This document shows positions 10,411-20,321 of a stretch of DNA of 31,635 nt, piece by piece. Origin of the DNA: Basidiobolus meristosporus CBS 931.73 (taxonomy: Eukaryota > Basidiobolomycota > Basidiobolomycetes > Basidiobolales > Basidiobolaceae); the NCBI GenBank assembly GCA_002104905.1, contig MCFE01000838.1:1-31635 (forward strand), given 5' to 3'. Numbering within the stretch: position 1 is the first letter of the stretch; every line of letters starts with the position of its first letter. The position numbers and the translations under genes were made by a program. A model generated the notes under the pieces. It did no database searches, was not told the DNA's origin, and was given only the letters and a program-made list of their open reading frames with translations.

Positions 10411-11295
10411 ATGACTTACTCATCTGAATGGTCTTTTCTCATCAATCCCATCACTACCACTGGATTTCCTTTTGACACACTGGAGGAGATCTATTCCAAG
10501 TACTGTGGACCATCAACCCCAATCTACTCAAGGAGATCCCTTGTTAAGCTTCTCTGCTATTACAAGAACTATTGCCCTACAAGGTTTCATCCCACCATCC
10601 ATGGCAACAAAAGTCCTAGAAGCTTTCATTCCCAGCTGACAGCAATGGAGAACCACCTTGCAGAGGGTATGAATGACTTGGAGCAAGCTTGGAATACTAG
10701 GTTCAGAAGCTCCAATAGACTTCCATATCCCAGAGTGTTCAGCAACAGGTTCCATATCAGGAGTATTTTGGATACCTTCCCAGTGAGGATTAAAAGACCT
10801 TCTAGAGGGCAGAGGCACTTTTATTCTGGCAAGTACAAGGCACACTGTGTGAAGTTTCAAGCACTGTCTGACATTGAGGGTAACATCATCTGGTTTAGTG
10901 GGCCATTTGCTGAAAGTAGGCATGACAAAGCACTCTGGGTAGAGAATCATCCTGAACTCAGTAGAGGGGAGAAATGTATGGCAGACTTGGCCTATATAGG
11001 AGAGGATTGTCAGAGATTAGGATGTATTACAGCTTATAGGAAGCCAAGGAATGGTGTGCTTAGCAGGAAGCAGAAGCTCTACAATGAGATATTTAATCAT
11101 TTCAGAGTAAGGGTAGAGCACACATTTGGATATCTGAAGAGATTCAGCATATTGGCAGGTAAATACAGAGGAAAGTCATGTATAGGTGAAAACAGCAGAG
11201 TAGGTAAAATAGTTAAGATACTTATTAATGCACAGTATGTTCATACAAGAAGACATCCACTGAGAGAAATGTGTCTGGAGCATTATGAAGAGTAA
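10411..11295 (+). CDS. PIF/Harbinger-like DDE transposase, copy B (intact)
   Basis: This is a 294-aa open frame. The layout fits the DDE_Tnp_4/HARBI1 type. An N-terminal helical part ('SLVKLLCYYKNYCP', residues 43-56) takes the place of the usual helix-turn-helix. The catalytic triad is read as Asp121 ('SILDTFPVRI'), Asp192 ('MADLAYIGED') and Glu236 ('RVEHTFGYLKRF'). The motif 'YSGKYKAHCVKFQALSD' (138-154) and 'SGPFAESRHDKALW' are diagnostic of the family. It would cut and rejoin element ends in the nucleus. Residue 128 is Lys where A and C have Gly, close to the first Asp, which may affect activity. At 294 aa it is a little short for the family. The ATG is the same in all three copies. Confidence 0.93.
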   Translation: MTYSSEWSFLINPITTTGFPFDTLEEIYSKYCGPSTPIYSRRSLVKLLCYYKNYCPTRFHPTIHGNKSPRSFHSQLTAMENHLAEGMNDLEQAWNTRFRSSNRLPYPRVFSNRFHIRSILDTFPVRIKRPSRGQRHFYSGKYKAHCVKFQALSDIEGNIIWFSGPFAESRHDKALWVENHPELSRGEKCMADLAYIGEDCQRLGCITAYRKPRNGVLSRKQKLYNEIFNHFRVRVEHTFGYLKRFSILAGKYRGKSCIGENSRVGKIVKILINAQYVHTRRHPLREMCLEHYEE

Positions 11296-11479
11296 ATAAA
11301 GCAAGGAAAGCACTATTCTGAGCAACATAAGTAAGATTGAGTAAAATTACCAGTAACTGTATCATACCACTGGCATTGTGGTAGAAATTATAGTGCCAGA
11401 TAGTGCCGTAGAGTGCCAGATCGATCCAGCACTATAAACAGGCTGGCACTATGTGGCACTATCCAACGGAACAAGTCTA

Positions 11480-11573
11480 TTACATTGTACACTTATTAAT
11501 TTGGAGTCCAGGGTTGGGTAAAATACTTGTTATTGTGGTATTTAGGTTGATGCAAACAACATGTTTTCCCGGT
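11480..11573. repeat. short degenerate minisatellite stretch
   Basis: Units such as ACACTTATTAATTTGGAGTCCAGG and ATACTTGTTATTGTGGTATTTAGG resemble the 34-bp repeat. This is minisatellite between Harbinger copy B and the LTR-like block. Confidence 0.6.
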
Positions 11574-12649
11574 GTAGTGGGGTTACAGTGACACCCACTG
11601 ACAGATGTGATAATTCCTATATTTTCTACTTCTCTATTTCTCTACCACCCTTATTTTAGTTTAATCCCATTTGTCTAACTTGATCAGTACTATCCCATAA
11701 GCCAGCCAACTATCACAGCTGCTTACCTTATTGCATAAGTTAACCCCCACTTTATGTAAGATTACTAGCTATAAGTGCTTCTATATTAGGCAAGTACCCA
11801 CACCAGTACCCATAACACATGATCAATCCGTGTCACCATCCCTACTACTTTCATACCATATATGGTATCCCTATGTTACACAGGTTTCATAATACTGATT
11901 CCTGATTGGTTTGATGTGCTGTGCCTCTTGGAACCTTCCAGCACATACTTGAAACATTCTTAGCTCATTCTGATGTCATTAAGATTTCTATTGATATCCA
12001 GAACCTTCTGGAACACCATGATTAGTAATCACTTAGACAGTGAGAAAAGTATATAAGGGAGGCTATCCCTCAACAATAGATCATCATCCCTTTTATCAAT
12101 ATACCAACTTGTTGATTAGTGTGATCACTGCTACCTGCTGCTACCTGAATTTCCAACCCCAGACCACAGAACACTTCCAGGAAGCCGTGCTGACAGCCAA
12201 CTGACCTTGGAGGCACTACTTGTGAGGAATACTCATATTAGGTATCTTTTATTATATTTGATTTTTTTCCTAAGTTTGTTCTTGTACAGGCAAAGAAACT
12301 TTTCTATCTTTGTAACTATTGACCACAGCTGCATTCTTATCAAGTCCCTGCTGGTGGAGTTTACAGTTGTTTTGACTTTGGAAGCCTTAGTACATTGTCA
12401 TGTCAAAGGACACTGAACCCAGCACATACTTTTGTTAAGACACCAACTAAGTTGGGGATTGTAGCTCAATAGTTTTTCCTTGACAAGCTTTGTGGCTTTA
12501 TTCCCCATGATATTAGACTAGAGACGGAACCCAAGTATTCCTAGCAAGCTTTTGCCAGAGGTTATTGCTCCCAGTGAATACCCCACACACAAAACACTTG
12601 AGAAGTGTTGGGTGTATTTCTCCCCTTGGACATATACACCACCACCACA
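11574..12649 (+). repeat. probable solo LTR of a second retrotransposon family
   Basis: This is a 1076-bp block of unique sequence inside the minisatellite. It starts TGTAGTG and ends CACCACA, an imperfect inverted TG...CA pair, with minisatellite on both sides. The bases next to it are CCGG on the left and CTGG on the right, which could be a 4-bp target duplication with one C-to-T change at a CpG. A TATA-like box lies in GTATATAAGGG near 12050. No coding sequence is present. The repeat unit interrupted on the left resumes on the right, as expected for an insertion. No second copy exists in the window to confirm it. Confidence 0.5.
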
Positions 12650-13140
12650 CTGGTATTCAGGTTGATGCAAAACACTTGTTAGCCTGGATATCAGGTTGAG
12701 GCAAAAAATGTGTCAACCTAGATTTCAGGTTGAGGCAAAATATATGTCAGCCTAGATCTAAGGTGGAGGTAGTACACTTGTTAACCTGGAGTACAGGCCT
12801 AACTAATACACTAGCTTACGTGAAGCCCAAGCTTTAGAGATACACTTGCAGACCTGCAGCTCATGCTTGGGCTATACATTAGTTAATCTGGGGCTCATAT
12901 TTTGGTGTTTACCATGTTAGCCTGGAACCCAGGTTTTGGTGATACACTTGGTAATCTGGAGTCCAGGTGCAGGTCAAACACTTGTTGACCTGGAGTCCAG
13001 GTCTAGGTCATACACTTGTTGACCTGAAGTCCAGGTGTTGGTCATACATTTGGTAACCTGGAGTCCAGGTTTAGGTAATATACTTGCTAACCTGGACTCT
13101 GGGTTTAGGTAATACACTTGCTAACCTGGAGTCCAGGTTT
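12650..13140. repeat. 34-bp minisatellite, older part
   Basis: These are diverged units of the same repeat as 6531-8202, with spacers such as TAATACACTTGCTAACC and cores such as CCTGGAGTCCAGG. Spacing is mostly 34 bp up to about 13140. Orientation is the same as in the left array. Confidence 0.8.
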
Positions 13141-14343
13141 ATTTAATAAACTTAGACTTGTTGTCCTGCTGTCCTGGATTTGGTGATAGACTCAAACTCC
13201 TTAGCCTGCAGTGCAGATCAAGTTGATAGACTTGCACTTGTTAACCTGGAGTTCCAAGTGAGATGATTAGGTTGGACTTGTTGACCTGCAGTCTAGGTTT
13301 AGGTATTTTAATTGGACTGTTGTGGCCATGCAGTCCTGGTTTAGGTGATAAGCTCAGACCTGTCGATCTGGAGCTCAGGTTGAGGTAATAGACTTAAGTG
13401 TGTCAATCTGGAGTCTGGGTGGAGGTGATAAACTTTGTCTTATTAATCTGCAGCCCAGGTTTAGGTGATTGACTGGGGCTTGCTGACCAGCAGCCAGACT
13501 TAGTTGATAGGCTTGGAACTGTAAGTCTGGAGTCCAGGTTGAGGTGATAGACTTAAACTTGTCAACCTGGAGTCTGCATGGAGGAGATAAACTTTGGCTT
13601 GTTAACCTGGAGTCCAGGTCTAGGTAATTGACTTGTGCCTGTTGACCTACAGTGCAGCTTTAGGTAGTTGACTTGTACTGTTATTGTCCTGCAGTCCAGG
13701 CTTAGGTGATGGACTCAAGCCTGTTAGCCTGCAGTGCAGGTAGAGTTGATAGACTTTGACAGGCTAACCTGGAGTCCAGGCTGAGGTGATTTACTTGTAC
13801 TTATTGACCTGCAGTCTAGGTTTATGTAATAGGCTTGGGCTGTTAATATTGTGCAGTTCAAGTTGTGGTAAAAAACTTTGACTTGTTGACCCATAGTCCA
13901 GGTTGAGGTAATAAGGCTCAAACATGTCAACCTGGAGTCCAGGTGCAGGTGATAAACTTTGGCTTGTTGGCCTGGTGTCCAGGTTTAGGTCATTGACTGG
14001 GACTTGTTGACCTGCAGTCCAGGTTTTGGTGATAGACTCAAACTCTTAGCCTGCAGTGCAGGTTGAGTTGATAGACTTACACATGCTAGCCTGGAGTCCA
14101 GGGTGAGGTGATTAACTTGGACTTTTTGACCTGTAGTCCAGGCTTAGGTGATAGACATAGATTTGTTGAGCTGCAGTCCTGGTTTAGGTGATAGACTCAG
14201 ATGGTTAACCTGGAGTCCAGGCTTGGTAATAGACTCAGATTTGTTATACTAGAGTGCAGGTGTGGTGATAGACTTAGACTTAGTGACCCATAGTAAAGAA
14301 TTAGTTAATAGACTTGGGCTCTTTGACCGGCAGTCCAGGTTTA
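13140..14343. repeat. related minisatellite with a period of about 40 bp
   Basis: Units now read CCTGCAGTCCAGGTTTAGG followed by TGATAGACTTAGACTTGTTGA. Two consecutive units counted at about 14020-14090 are 39 and 40 bp. The CCTGNAGTCCAGG core is kept. The extra 6 bp lie in the spacer (GACTTAGACTTG against CACTTG). Units are diverged, so this array is older than the left one. Short open frames here are not supported as genes. Confidence 0.8.
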
Positions 14344-15040
14344 AGCATCAGATATGGTACTGAATTCAAGAGAAATATGTAATAAAACTCTTCCATGGTT
14401 TGACTGAACCAAAGGGACAATTAAGTGCAGAATCTTTGAATTGTCAGAGAGTGGTGGAAGTATTAGCAGAAAGATTCTGGTCTAATATTGGTCTTGGATA
14501 TAACTGGGTTGGCTGTAAAGGCAATGAAGTTGGTTTACTAGGCAGGCTAGGTTTAGTGTTCTTGGGAGTGCTGGATATGCTAGGCTGGGGTAGAAATTAG
14601 AACAGGATTATTGAATTCTTATTTTTCCTGAGACACAATCTAAAGTTCTGTTGAGAGGCACACTAAACCAGAAGGTTCTGTAAACTTTATTTATACTTTT
14701 CTGATCAAGTTGAATTAGTAAGCACCAAGAGACTGGACTAATTGGAATTTGTTTGGACGCTGATAGGCACAAAAGATACAGGAAAATTGCATCATTGGCA
14801 TCTGATATCTTGGCAATTGCTAAGTAGTTGATAGAGCTCAGGTTTGCAAAGGCTTAGTTGATCAGCAGAGGATGTAATAACCACATGGAACTGGATCAGG
14901 TGTGACAGCTAAAAGTAGGTTCAGAGAAGTGATAAGATAAACCAAAACAGGGATTAGTTATGTTTGGGTTAGAGAAAATCTGTTAGATACTAGATTTTCT
15001 GATAGAGTAAAATTGGCTAAGTTTTAAATGTCAATGCACA
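14344..15040. other. unique sequence inside the minisatellite, no feature recognised
   Basis: The minisatellite is interrupted by about 700 bp without repeat units. A 66-codon frame (14400-14600, plus strand) is present but has no recognisable motif and is not repeated elsewhere. The block may be an old insertion or the remains of ancestral sequence. I see no terminal repeats. Confidence 0.4.
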
Positions 15041-16035
15041 TCATATAAACTTCTCAACCTGGAGTCCAAGCTTATGTGATAGATTTAGATGTGCTAACCT
15101 GGAGCTCAGGTCAAGGTATTAAACTTAGACTTGTTAGCACAGAGTCCAGATTTAAGTAATAGACTAGACTTGTTGACCTGCAGTCAATGTTGAGGCATCA
15201 AACTTAGACTTGTCAATATGGAGCTTAGACCTAAATAGTAGCCTTAGACTTGTTATGCTGGAGTCCAGGTTTAAGTGATAGGCTTAGACATGTTTGCCTG
15301 GAGTCCAGCTTGAAGAAGGACACTTTTTTGCCTGGTGGACAGGTGGAGGTATTGTATATACTCTTGTTAACCAGGGGCTTAGGTACAAGTTTAACTCTTG
15401 TGGACCTGGAGCCCAAATTGTGTAATACTTTTGTTAACATTGGGTCCAAGTGTAGCTAATACCCCTGTAAGCCTGGGGCCCTGGTCATGGCATTTTACTT
15501 GCTGACAGAATTATGCCATGGTAAAACTCTGGAAACCTGGGGCTCACATTTTGGAAATACACATATAGACTGGTGGTCCATGCAGTAACAGAACTTTTTT
15601 AAATCTGGTATTCAGGCTGAAGCAGACTGCATGTTAAACTGTGGTCAATGCTGTGGCTATAGTCTTGTTAACTTGGAGTCCAGGCTAGGGTAATATAAAT
15701 GTTAACTTTTGGTCTGCTCCTGTTCACTGGGAATTATGGTTGAAGTAGTATCTTAGCTCTACTTAGGCCCTAGTGTTTCCAGTATTCTGTGTAACCTAGA
15801 AACAGGTTTAATTGTTACTCCTGTTAGCCTAAGGCCCAGGTTGAGGTAATACTCTTGTAATGTTGCTGTCAAGGCAGAGATAACACTCTTATCAACCTGG
15901 GGTCCAGTTTGGGGGAGTGTAGTAATACTCCTGTAAGCTTAGAGCACAGGTTGAGGTAACATACCAGCCAATCTGAAGTCACTGTTGACTTATTGCTCAT
16001 GTTAATTCAGAGTCCTGGTTTAGACAGTATTCTTA
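15041..16035. repeat. highly degenerate minisatellite
   Basis: Recognisable units (CTCAACCTGGAGTCCAAG, TGCTGGAGTCCAGG, CTTGGAGTCCAGGC) are spaced irregularly at about 35-45 bp and decay to the right. After about 15.5 kb only fragments such as AACCTGGGGTCC remain. No gene is seen. Confidence 0.65.
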
Positions 16036-16129
16036 TATCACTGAATATAAGCTTACTGAGTAAGAAATATGGAGGCTGATATGGCAATGTTGAAAGCCAT
16101 CAGTATAACCTGCTCATGAGATTTAACAA

Positions 16130-17265
16130 AAATCTTTGTTGTAGCTGTTAATCAAAACAATCCCCAATATTTTTGATTGGCTCTCTGCCATTGCTTACAC
16201 CTTCTGATCCAGAACATTCCATCATCTCCTACACTTTGATAAATTGATTAGCTACTGCCTCTTCTTTACACTCCTTACTTTCTAACTTAGCTAGTGTGCT
16301 TACTTCTCCTGCATATAAATTGCTTTAATTCCTTTGAAACTCCAGTTGTCACTCAATAGGTTATTGCACTGACCCAATAACATCTCAATGCCAAATACCA
16401 GCATTAAGCCCAATCTCACATTAAGTGAGTAGCTCTGTTAAAACTCAACATTCAGTAGTTGTCTCTGCAATGACCCACATTGCCCTAGATTTTAGTGAGG
16501 ACACTACAGCTTTATCCCTTTAATTGCTCCTTGTTTGCATACTCCCAAGTTGTTGCCACAACTGCAAGGTCTTGACCCTCACCTGTCATTTATTGCACTA
16601 AATCCTTGTAGTATTCAGGTGCATTGTCTTCCACACTGCTCTCAAAGAAGTACTTCAGCCTCTTGGTGTGGCGGTTATTACTCCACTGCAGTGTAGATCA
16701 GCTGGCTACTCATTGTTTACAGGCACTCTTTTTTTAACCTGGCATTTCTTTACTACTGTTTCTGAGCTCTCATCCCTGCTCATAATAGGCTCTTGAGGCT
16801 ACAGGCATTTAACTCTGGCACTCTTGCTCTTCCATATTGGATAGCTTTGACTATTCTTAAAATACATTCTTAGTCTACCAATGATGGCCCAAGATCAGTA
16901 TACTTGTTTGACTCCAGGATAATGATCATAGTATAGGTCAAGCACATTCAGCTTGGCCTTGAGTTCCTGATGGTACCATGGTGTGCCAGTCTTTTGATGA
17001 TGGCATGCCAAACTCCTGGTGGCCTCTTGAATTCTTGCCCACTCTTGTTCATTGTACTCTGTAGCCTTACGCGTCTTAAATTATTTTTGCTTTTTAAGCT
17101 TTGTGAATACTAGGGCTTCATACTTCAATGCTGTCATAGACTTCACCGTGAGCTTTATTTTTTGTCACTGTAGTTATGCTTCAAGAAATGTGCTGTACTC
17201 CTCTGCTGTTGCATTGGAAAATTGCTCAATTGTGGTCTGCAACAATAGGCAACTTAAGTTCTTTC
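16130..17265 (-). mobile_element. CACTA-like element Q, left part (accessory-gene side)
   Basis: From about 16180 the sequence matches the accessory-gene tails of Z (about 22500) and X (reverse of about 29080), for example the TTGATTGGCTC... and ...GCCTCTTCTTTACACTCC stretches. It continues through the accessory gene to 17265. The expected CCCTATG terminus is not recognisable, so the left edge is uncertain. After the solo LTR the element continues at 17616-17660 and, after Harbinger copy C, at 21064-21078, where element W cuts it. Confidence 0.75.
16600..17265 (-). pseudogene. accessory gene of CACTA-like element Q, decayed
   Basis: Read on the minus strand, this aligns with the accessory protein of X and Z. 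It contains the region matching 'AKQNALDLFHEHY' and 'KYLKNSRNYQRQ' (about 16840-16990) and the part matching 'VEFWNINRHTKRLQHFF' (about 16640-16720). Many substitutions and shifts have destroyed the frame. It is the most diverged of the three copies, which fits Q being the oldest, outermost element. It has a shorter linker between the two conserved blocks than Z. Confidence 0.7.
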
Positions 17266-17615
17266 TGTTGTAAAAATTCGTATTTTCCACCTAAATATTC
17301 ACCTAACTTAGTCACTTAGATCATCACCTTCAAATCCTAGAGAATAATGACCAAATTCCTTGTCGGGATTTACTTAGAATATTTTCACCAAAATACCAGG
17401 TACCCAGAACATGAAAATTCTCAAAGTTGTCCAAACAGCCCCAAACTTTGTACACATGTTCTTGGGACCTTCCTTAACCTATTCTACGTGTTTGTAATGC
17501 CAAGACCATGTAAAAGTATAAATACTACTTTTACATTCAATAAATCATTAAGTGAAAACCACATAATCTACTTGTTCTCCAAATCACTTCCAATATCTCC
17601 AAGACTCTTACAACA
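17266..17615 (+). repeat. solo Ty1/copia LTR with perfect target duplication
   Basis: This LTR runs from TGTTGTAAAAATT to CTTACAACA, 350 bp, and is nearly identical to the 3' LTR at 808-1155 in reverse orientation. It is flanked on both sides by CTTTC (17261-17265 and 17616-17620), a perfect 5-bp target duplication. Removing the LTR and one CTTTC restores collinearity with elements X and Z, so this was a full insertion later reduced by recombination between its two LTRs. It carries TATAAATA at 17517-17524 and AATAAA near 17539. Confidence 0.95.
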
Positions 17616-17660
17616 CTTTCTCTGCGCAAAGATGCAGCTTGCTTTACCTGAGGAACATAT
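17616..17660 (-). mobile_element. CACTA-like element Q, middle fragment
   Basis: This short stretch (TCTCTGCGCAAAG... to ...GAGGAACATAT) continues the accessory gene of Q between the solo LTR and Harbinger copy C. It aligns with the TTTCTCTACCTGGCATATTG region of element Z near 24080-24100. Confidence 0.75.
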
Positions 17661-17844
17661 TAGACTTGCTCCGTTGGATAGTGCCACATAGTGCCAGCCA
17701 GTTTATAGTGCTGGATTGATCTGGCACTCTACGGCACTATCTGGCACTATAATTTCTACCACAATGCCAGTGGTATGATACAGTTACTGGTAATTTTACT
17801 CAATCTTACTTATGTTGCTCAGAATAGTGCTTTCCTTGCTTTAT

Positions 17845-18729
17845 TTACTCTTCATAATGCTCCAGACACATTTCTCTCAGTGGATGTCTTCTTGTATGAA
17901 CATACTGTGCATTAATAAGTATCTTAACTATTTTACCTACTCTGCTGTTTTCACCTATACATGACTTTCCTCTGTATTTACCTGCCAATATGCTGAATCT
18001 CTTCAGATATCCAAATGTGTGCTCTACCCTTACTCTGAAATGATTAAATATCTCATTGTAGAGCTTCTGCTTCCTGCTAAGCACACCATTCCTTGGCTTC
18101 CTATAAGCTGTAATACATCCTAATCTCTGACAATCCTCTCCTATATAGGCCAAGTCTGCCATACATTTCTCCCCTCTACTGAGTTCAGGATGATTCTCTA
18201 CCCAGAGTGCTTTGTCATGCCTACTTTCAGCAAATGGCCCACTAAACCAGATGATGTTACCCTCAATGTCAGACAGTGCTTGAAACTTCACACAGTGTGC
18301 CTTGTACTTGCCAGAATAAAAGTGCCTCTGCCCTCTAGAAGGTCTGCCAATCCTCACTGGGAAGGTATCCAAAATACTCCTGATATGGAACCTGTTGCTG
18401 AACACTCTGGGATATGGAAGTCTATTGGAGCTTCTGAACCTAGTATTCCAAGCTTGCTCCAAGTCATTCATACCCTCTGCAAGGTGGTTCTCCATTGCTG
18501 TCAGCTGGGAATGAAAGCTTCTAGGACTTTTGTTGCCATGGATGGTGGGATGAAACCTTGTAGGGCAATAGTTCTTGTAATAGCAGAGAAGCTTAACAAG
18601 GGATCTCCTTGAGTAGATTGGGGTTGATGGTCCACAGTACTTGGAATAGATCTCCTCCAGTGTGTCAAAAGGAAATCCAGTGGTAGTTATGGGATTGATG
18701 AGAAAAGACCATTCAGATGAGTAAGTCAT
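17845..18729 (-). CDS. PIF/Harbinger-like DDE transposase, copy C (intact)
   Basis: This 294-aa frame differs from copy B by the Gly at residue 128 ('VRIGRPSRGQ'), which matches copy A and is probably ancestral. The triad Asp121, Asp192, Glu236 and the 'SGKYKAHCVKFQ' and 'HTFGYLKRF' motifs are all present. Residues 1-110 are mostly helical and carry 'HPTIHGNKSPRSF', of unknown role. It is transcribed away from the accessory gene across a 359-bp shared region. By family knowledge it excises and inserts the element in the nucleus, usually with the second protein as a DNA-binding and import partner. No intron is needed to read it. Confidence 0.95.
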   Translation of the reverse strand: MTYSSEWSFLINPITTTGFPFDTLEEIYSKYCGPSTPIYSRRSLVKLLCYYKNYCPTRFHPTIHGNKSPRSFHSQLTAMENHLAEGMNDLEQAWNTRFRSSNRLPYPRVFSNRFHIRSILDTFPVRIGRPSRGQRHFYSGKYKAHCVKFQALSDIEGNIIWFSGPFAESRHDKALWVENHPELSRGEKCMADLAYIGEDCQRLGCITAYRKPRNGVLSRKQKLYNEIFNHFRVRVEHTFGYLKRFSILAGKYRGKSCIGENSRVGKIVKILINAQYVHTRRHPLREMCLEHYEE

Positions 18730-19088
18730 ATTAAAATTGATGGATGATTGTATGGAGGCGGTTTGAATTGATTTGGCACCATCTGCGTTATTTATCTAAT
18801 TTTTAACACATTATGGTTAAATCTCCATCAATTGCCATGTATCCCATCATTATGTCGCAAAAATCATCCGCAAACAGTGCCTTGGTACTTTTATTGATGC
18901 TTTAATCATAGGTCTATAATCAAATAGGAAATCTGCAATTGATGTGATCTGATACGTGTCAACGCAATCCAAGATGCATCATGCATAATATATGGAAAAT
19001 TCAACTATCACTTTAGTTTTCATATATATTTCATATAAGACCAGGTTGATGCCAATATACTGCTGTATAAGTATCCAAATCTGTTGCT
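18730..19088. promoter_or_regulatory. divergent intergenic region, Harbinger copy C
   Basis: These 359 bp lie between divergent start codons and are conserved with copies A and B. In this copy several sites that are CG in B have become CA or TG, for example ATTTGGCACC (about 18771) where B has GATTCGGCGCG on the same strand. Confidence 0.5.
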
Positions 19089-20321
19089 ATGGTCCCCATA
19101 CCAAGCCTCAACTCATCTTTAGTACAACCCAGACAAAACCCATCCCCCAGCTCACAAGCGTGGTCCGGACCGGAGAAGTCAATGTTGGATCCGTTTGAGT
19201 TCTCGCCAAATGATTTTAGTATGGCCCAAGTGTCTATGATGAGCCTTCATACAGATATTTGGGCACTACTGATTAATCTAGCAGAACTAGATACCTCAGA
19301 GAGTCGACAAAGATGGAAGAATTTGAGTAGAAAGCTGTGGCATGAGTTCTACATCAAGATGCCAGCCAATGTATGTAAAAAGATATATAACAAGACAAGT
19401 ATTGAAATCAAGAATGAGCTGAGAGTGAGGGGATTTGACAAGGAAGCCGTGCGGGAACGGTTTTGCGCGCAATTTGCACAGTACGGGCCGGACGCGTCCG
19501 TTTGTGCCTCAACTTTGGGAACCAAAGAGATTTTGAATGAGTTTTTGCCTCAAATGACTAATGTACTATGTGATATATTAGTAGAGCTAAGTGGCTTCCA
19601 AGAGCAATATACACAGGACTCATCCAGGCAACAGCTCCAAAGTATCAGACAGAGGGTAAGTGAATACCTTGAGGAATCAGATGGTGAGCTTCAGGAGGAA
19701 GAATACAGACCGCAAGCAACATTGTCCAGATTGCGCCAGCATGCCTTGCTGGATTCCCTACCATCTCTTGCAACCACAGCACGCCGGCGCACGTCAGTCC
19801 AGACCACGCCAACACCCTTTACCAGAACGCCCCGCGTTGAGTCAACGCGCGCGCTTCAGAGCAAAACTACCAGAACTTGCCAAACTGCTCATTTAGACAC
19901 AAGTCCATTGGAGCGGACCGAGTTGCGTCAACATGCAGCATCACATCAAACTCAGCCAAGGGCCATCTCAACGCGTCAAGGCGCGCCTGCGCGTGCCGTT
20001 TTGCCTGACCATCAGCAAGTTACTTCTGGTGAACTGACTGATGATGACCAACATGAAGTGACGCAACCACCGGAGCCCTTGGCAAGTAAAAGAACGCGTC
20101 AGCGTGTGGCACTACAGGCCGGTTCAGTTGGTTCAGTTGGAGCGATTCAGCGCGGCCAAGCTGCAGCATCGCACTCATCAACTAGGAGGCAAAATACTGA
20201 CTACAAATACACAAGTAGCCAAGATGATAGTCAGCCAGGAAGTAGTATAGGTTTGCAAAGTGAGTCACTACCAAATGCTTCAGTAGTAATCCCTGTGAGA
20301 AAAAAACCCAGGAGAAGATGA
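19089..20321 (+). CDS. Harbinger accessory protein, copy C (intact, 410 aa)
   Basis: This is the only uninterrupted copy of the second gene. Residues 35-175 form the conserved helical part, with 'SLHTDIWALLINLAEL', 'SRQRWKNLSRKLWHEFYIKMP' and 'NELRVRGFDKEA'. Residues 180-200 are Gln/Glu-rich. Residues 205-400 are low-complexity (Ser, Thr, Gln, Arg). The protein ends in a basic 'VRKKPRRR', a likely nuclear localisation signal. I do not recognise a known domain. The position and the Trp-containing helices suggest a DNA-binding partner like the Myb/SANT protein of other Harbinger elements, but the Trp spacing is not that of a standard Myb repeat. The arginine codons are unusually CpG-rich. The start codon is shared by all three copies. 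Confidence 0.9.
   Translation: MVPIPSLNSSLVQPRQNPSPSSQAWSGPEKSMLDPFEFSPNDFSMAQVSMMSLHTDIWALLINLAELDTSESRQRWKNLSRKLWHEFYIKMPANVCKKIYNKTSIEIKNELRVRGFDKEAVRERFCAQFAQYGPDASVCASTLGTKEILNEFLPQMTNVLCDILVELSGFQEQYTQDSSRQQLQSIRQRVSEYLEESDGELQEEEYRPQATLSRLRQHALLDSLPSLATTARRRTSVQTTPTPFTRTPRVESTRALQSKTTRTCQTAHLDTSPLERTELRQHAASHQTQPRAISTRQGAPARAVLPDHQQVTSGELTDDDQHEVTQPPEPLASKRTRQRVALQAGSVGSVGAIQRGQAAASHSSTRRQNTDYKYTSSQDDSQPGSSIGLQSESLPNASVVIPVRKKPRRR

Larger units (their letters stand above)
8205..11477. mobile_element. PIF/Harbinger-like two-gene DNA transposon, copy B
   Basis: This 3273-bp unit is the same element as copies A and C but 128 bp shorter, and all the loss is in the accessory gene. The right end is ...GGAACAAGTC followed by TA (11478-11479). 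The left end is GAGTTGTTCC, one base changed, preceded by TT rather than TA. It lies within the minisatellite, since repeat units occur on both sides. The transposase is open. The accessory gene is frameshifted. Confidence 0.9.

Noticed and set aside
12207-12416. 69-aa hydrophobic open frame
   Set aside because: It lies inside the probable LTR, is AT-rich and has no second copy or recognisable motif.
14400-14600. 66-aa open frame in the unique block within the minisatellite
   Set aside because: It is short, has no homology visible in the window and has no supporting start or splice context.
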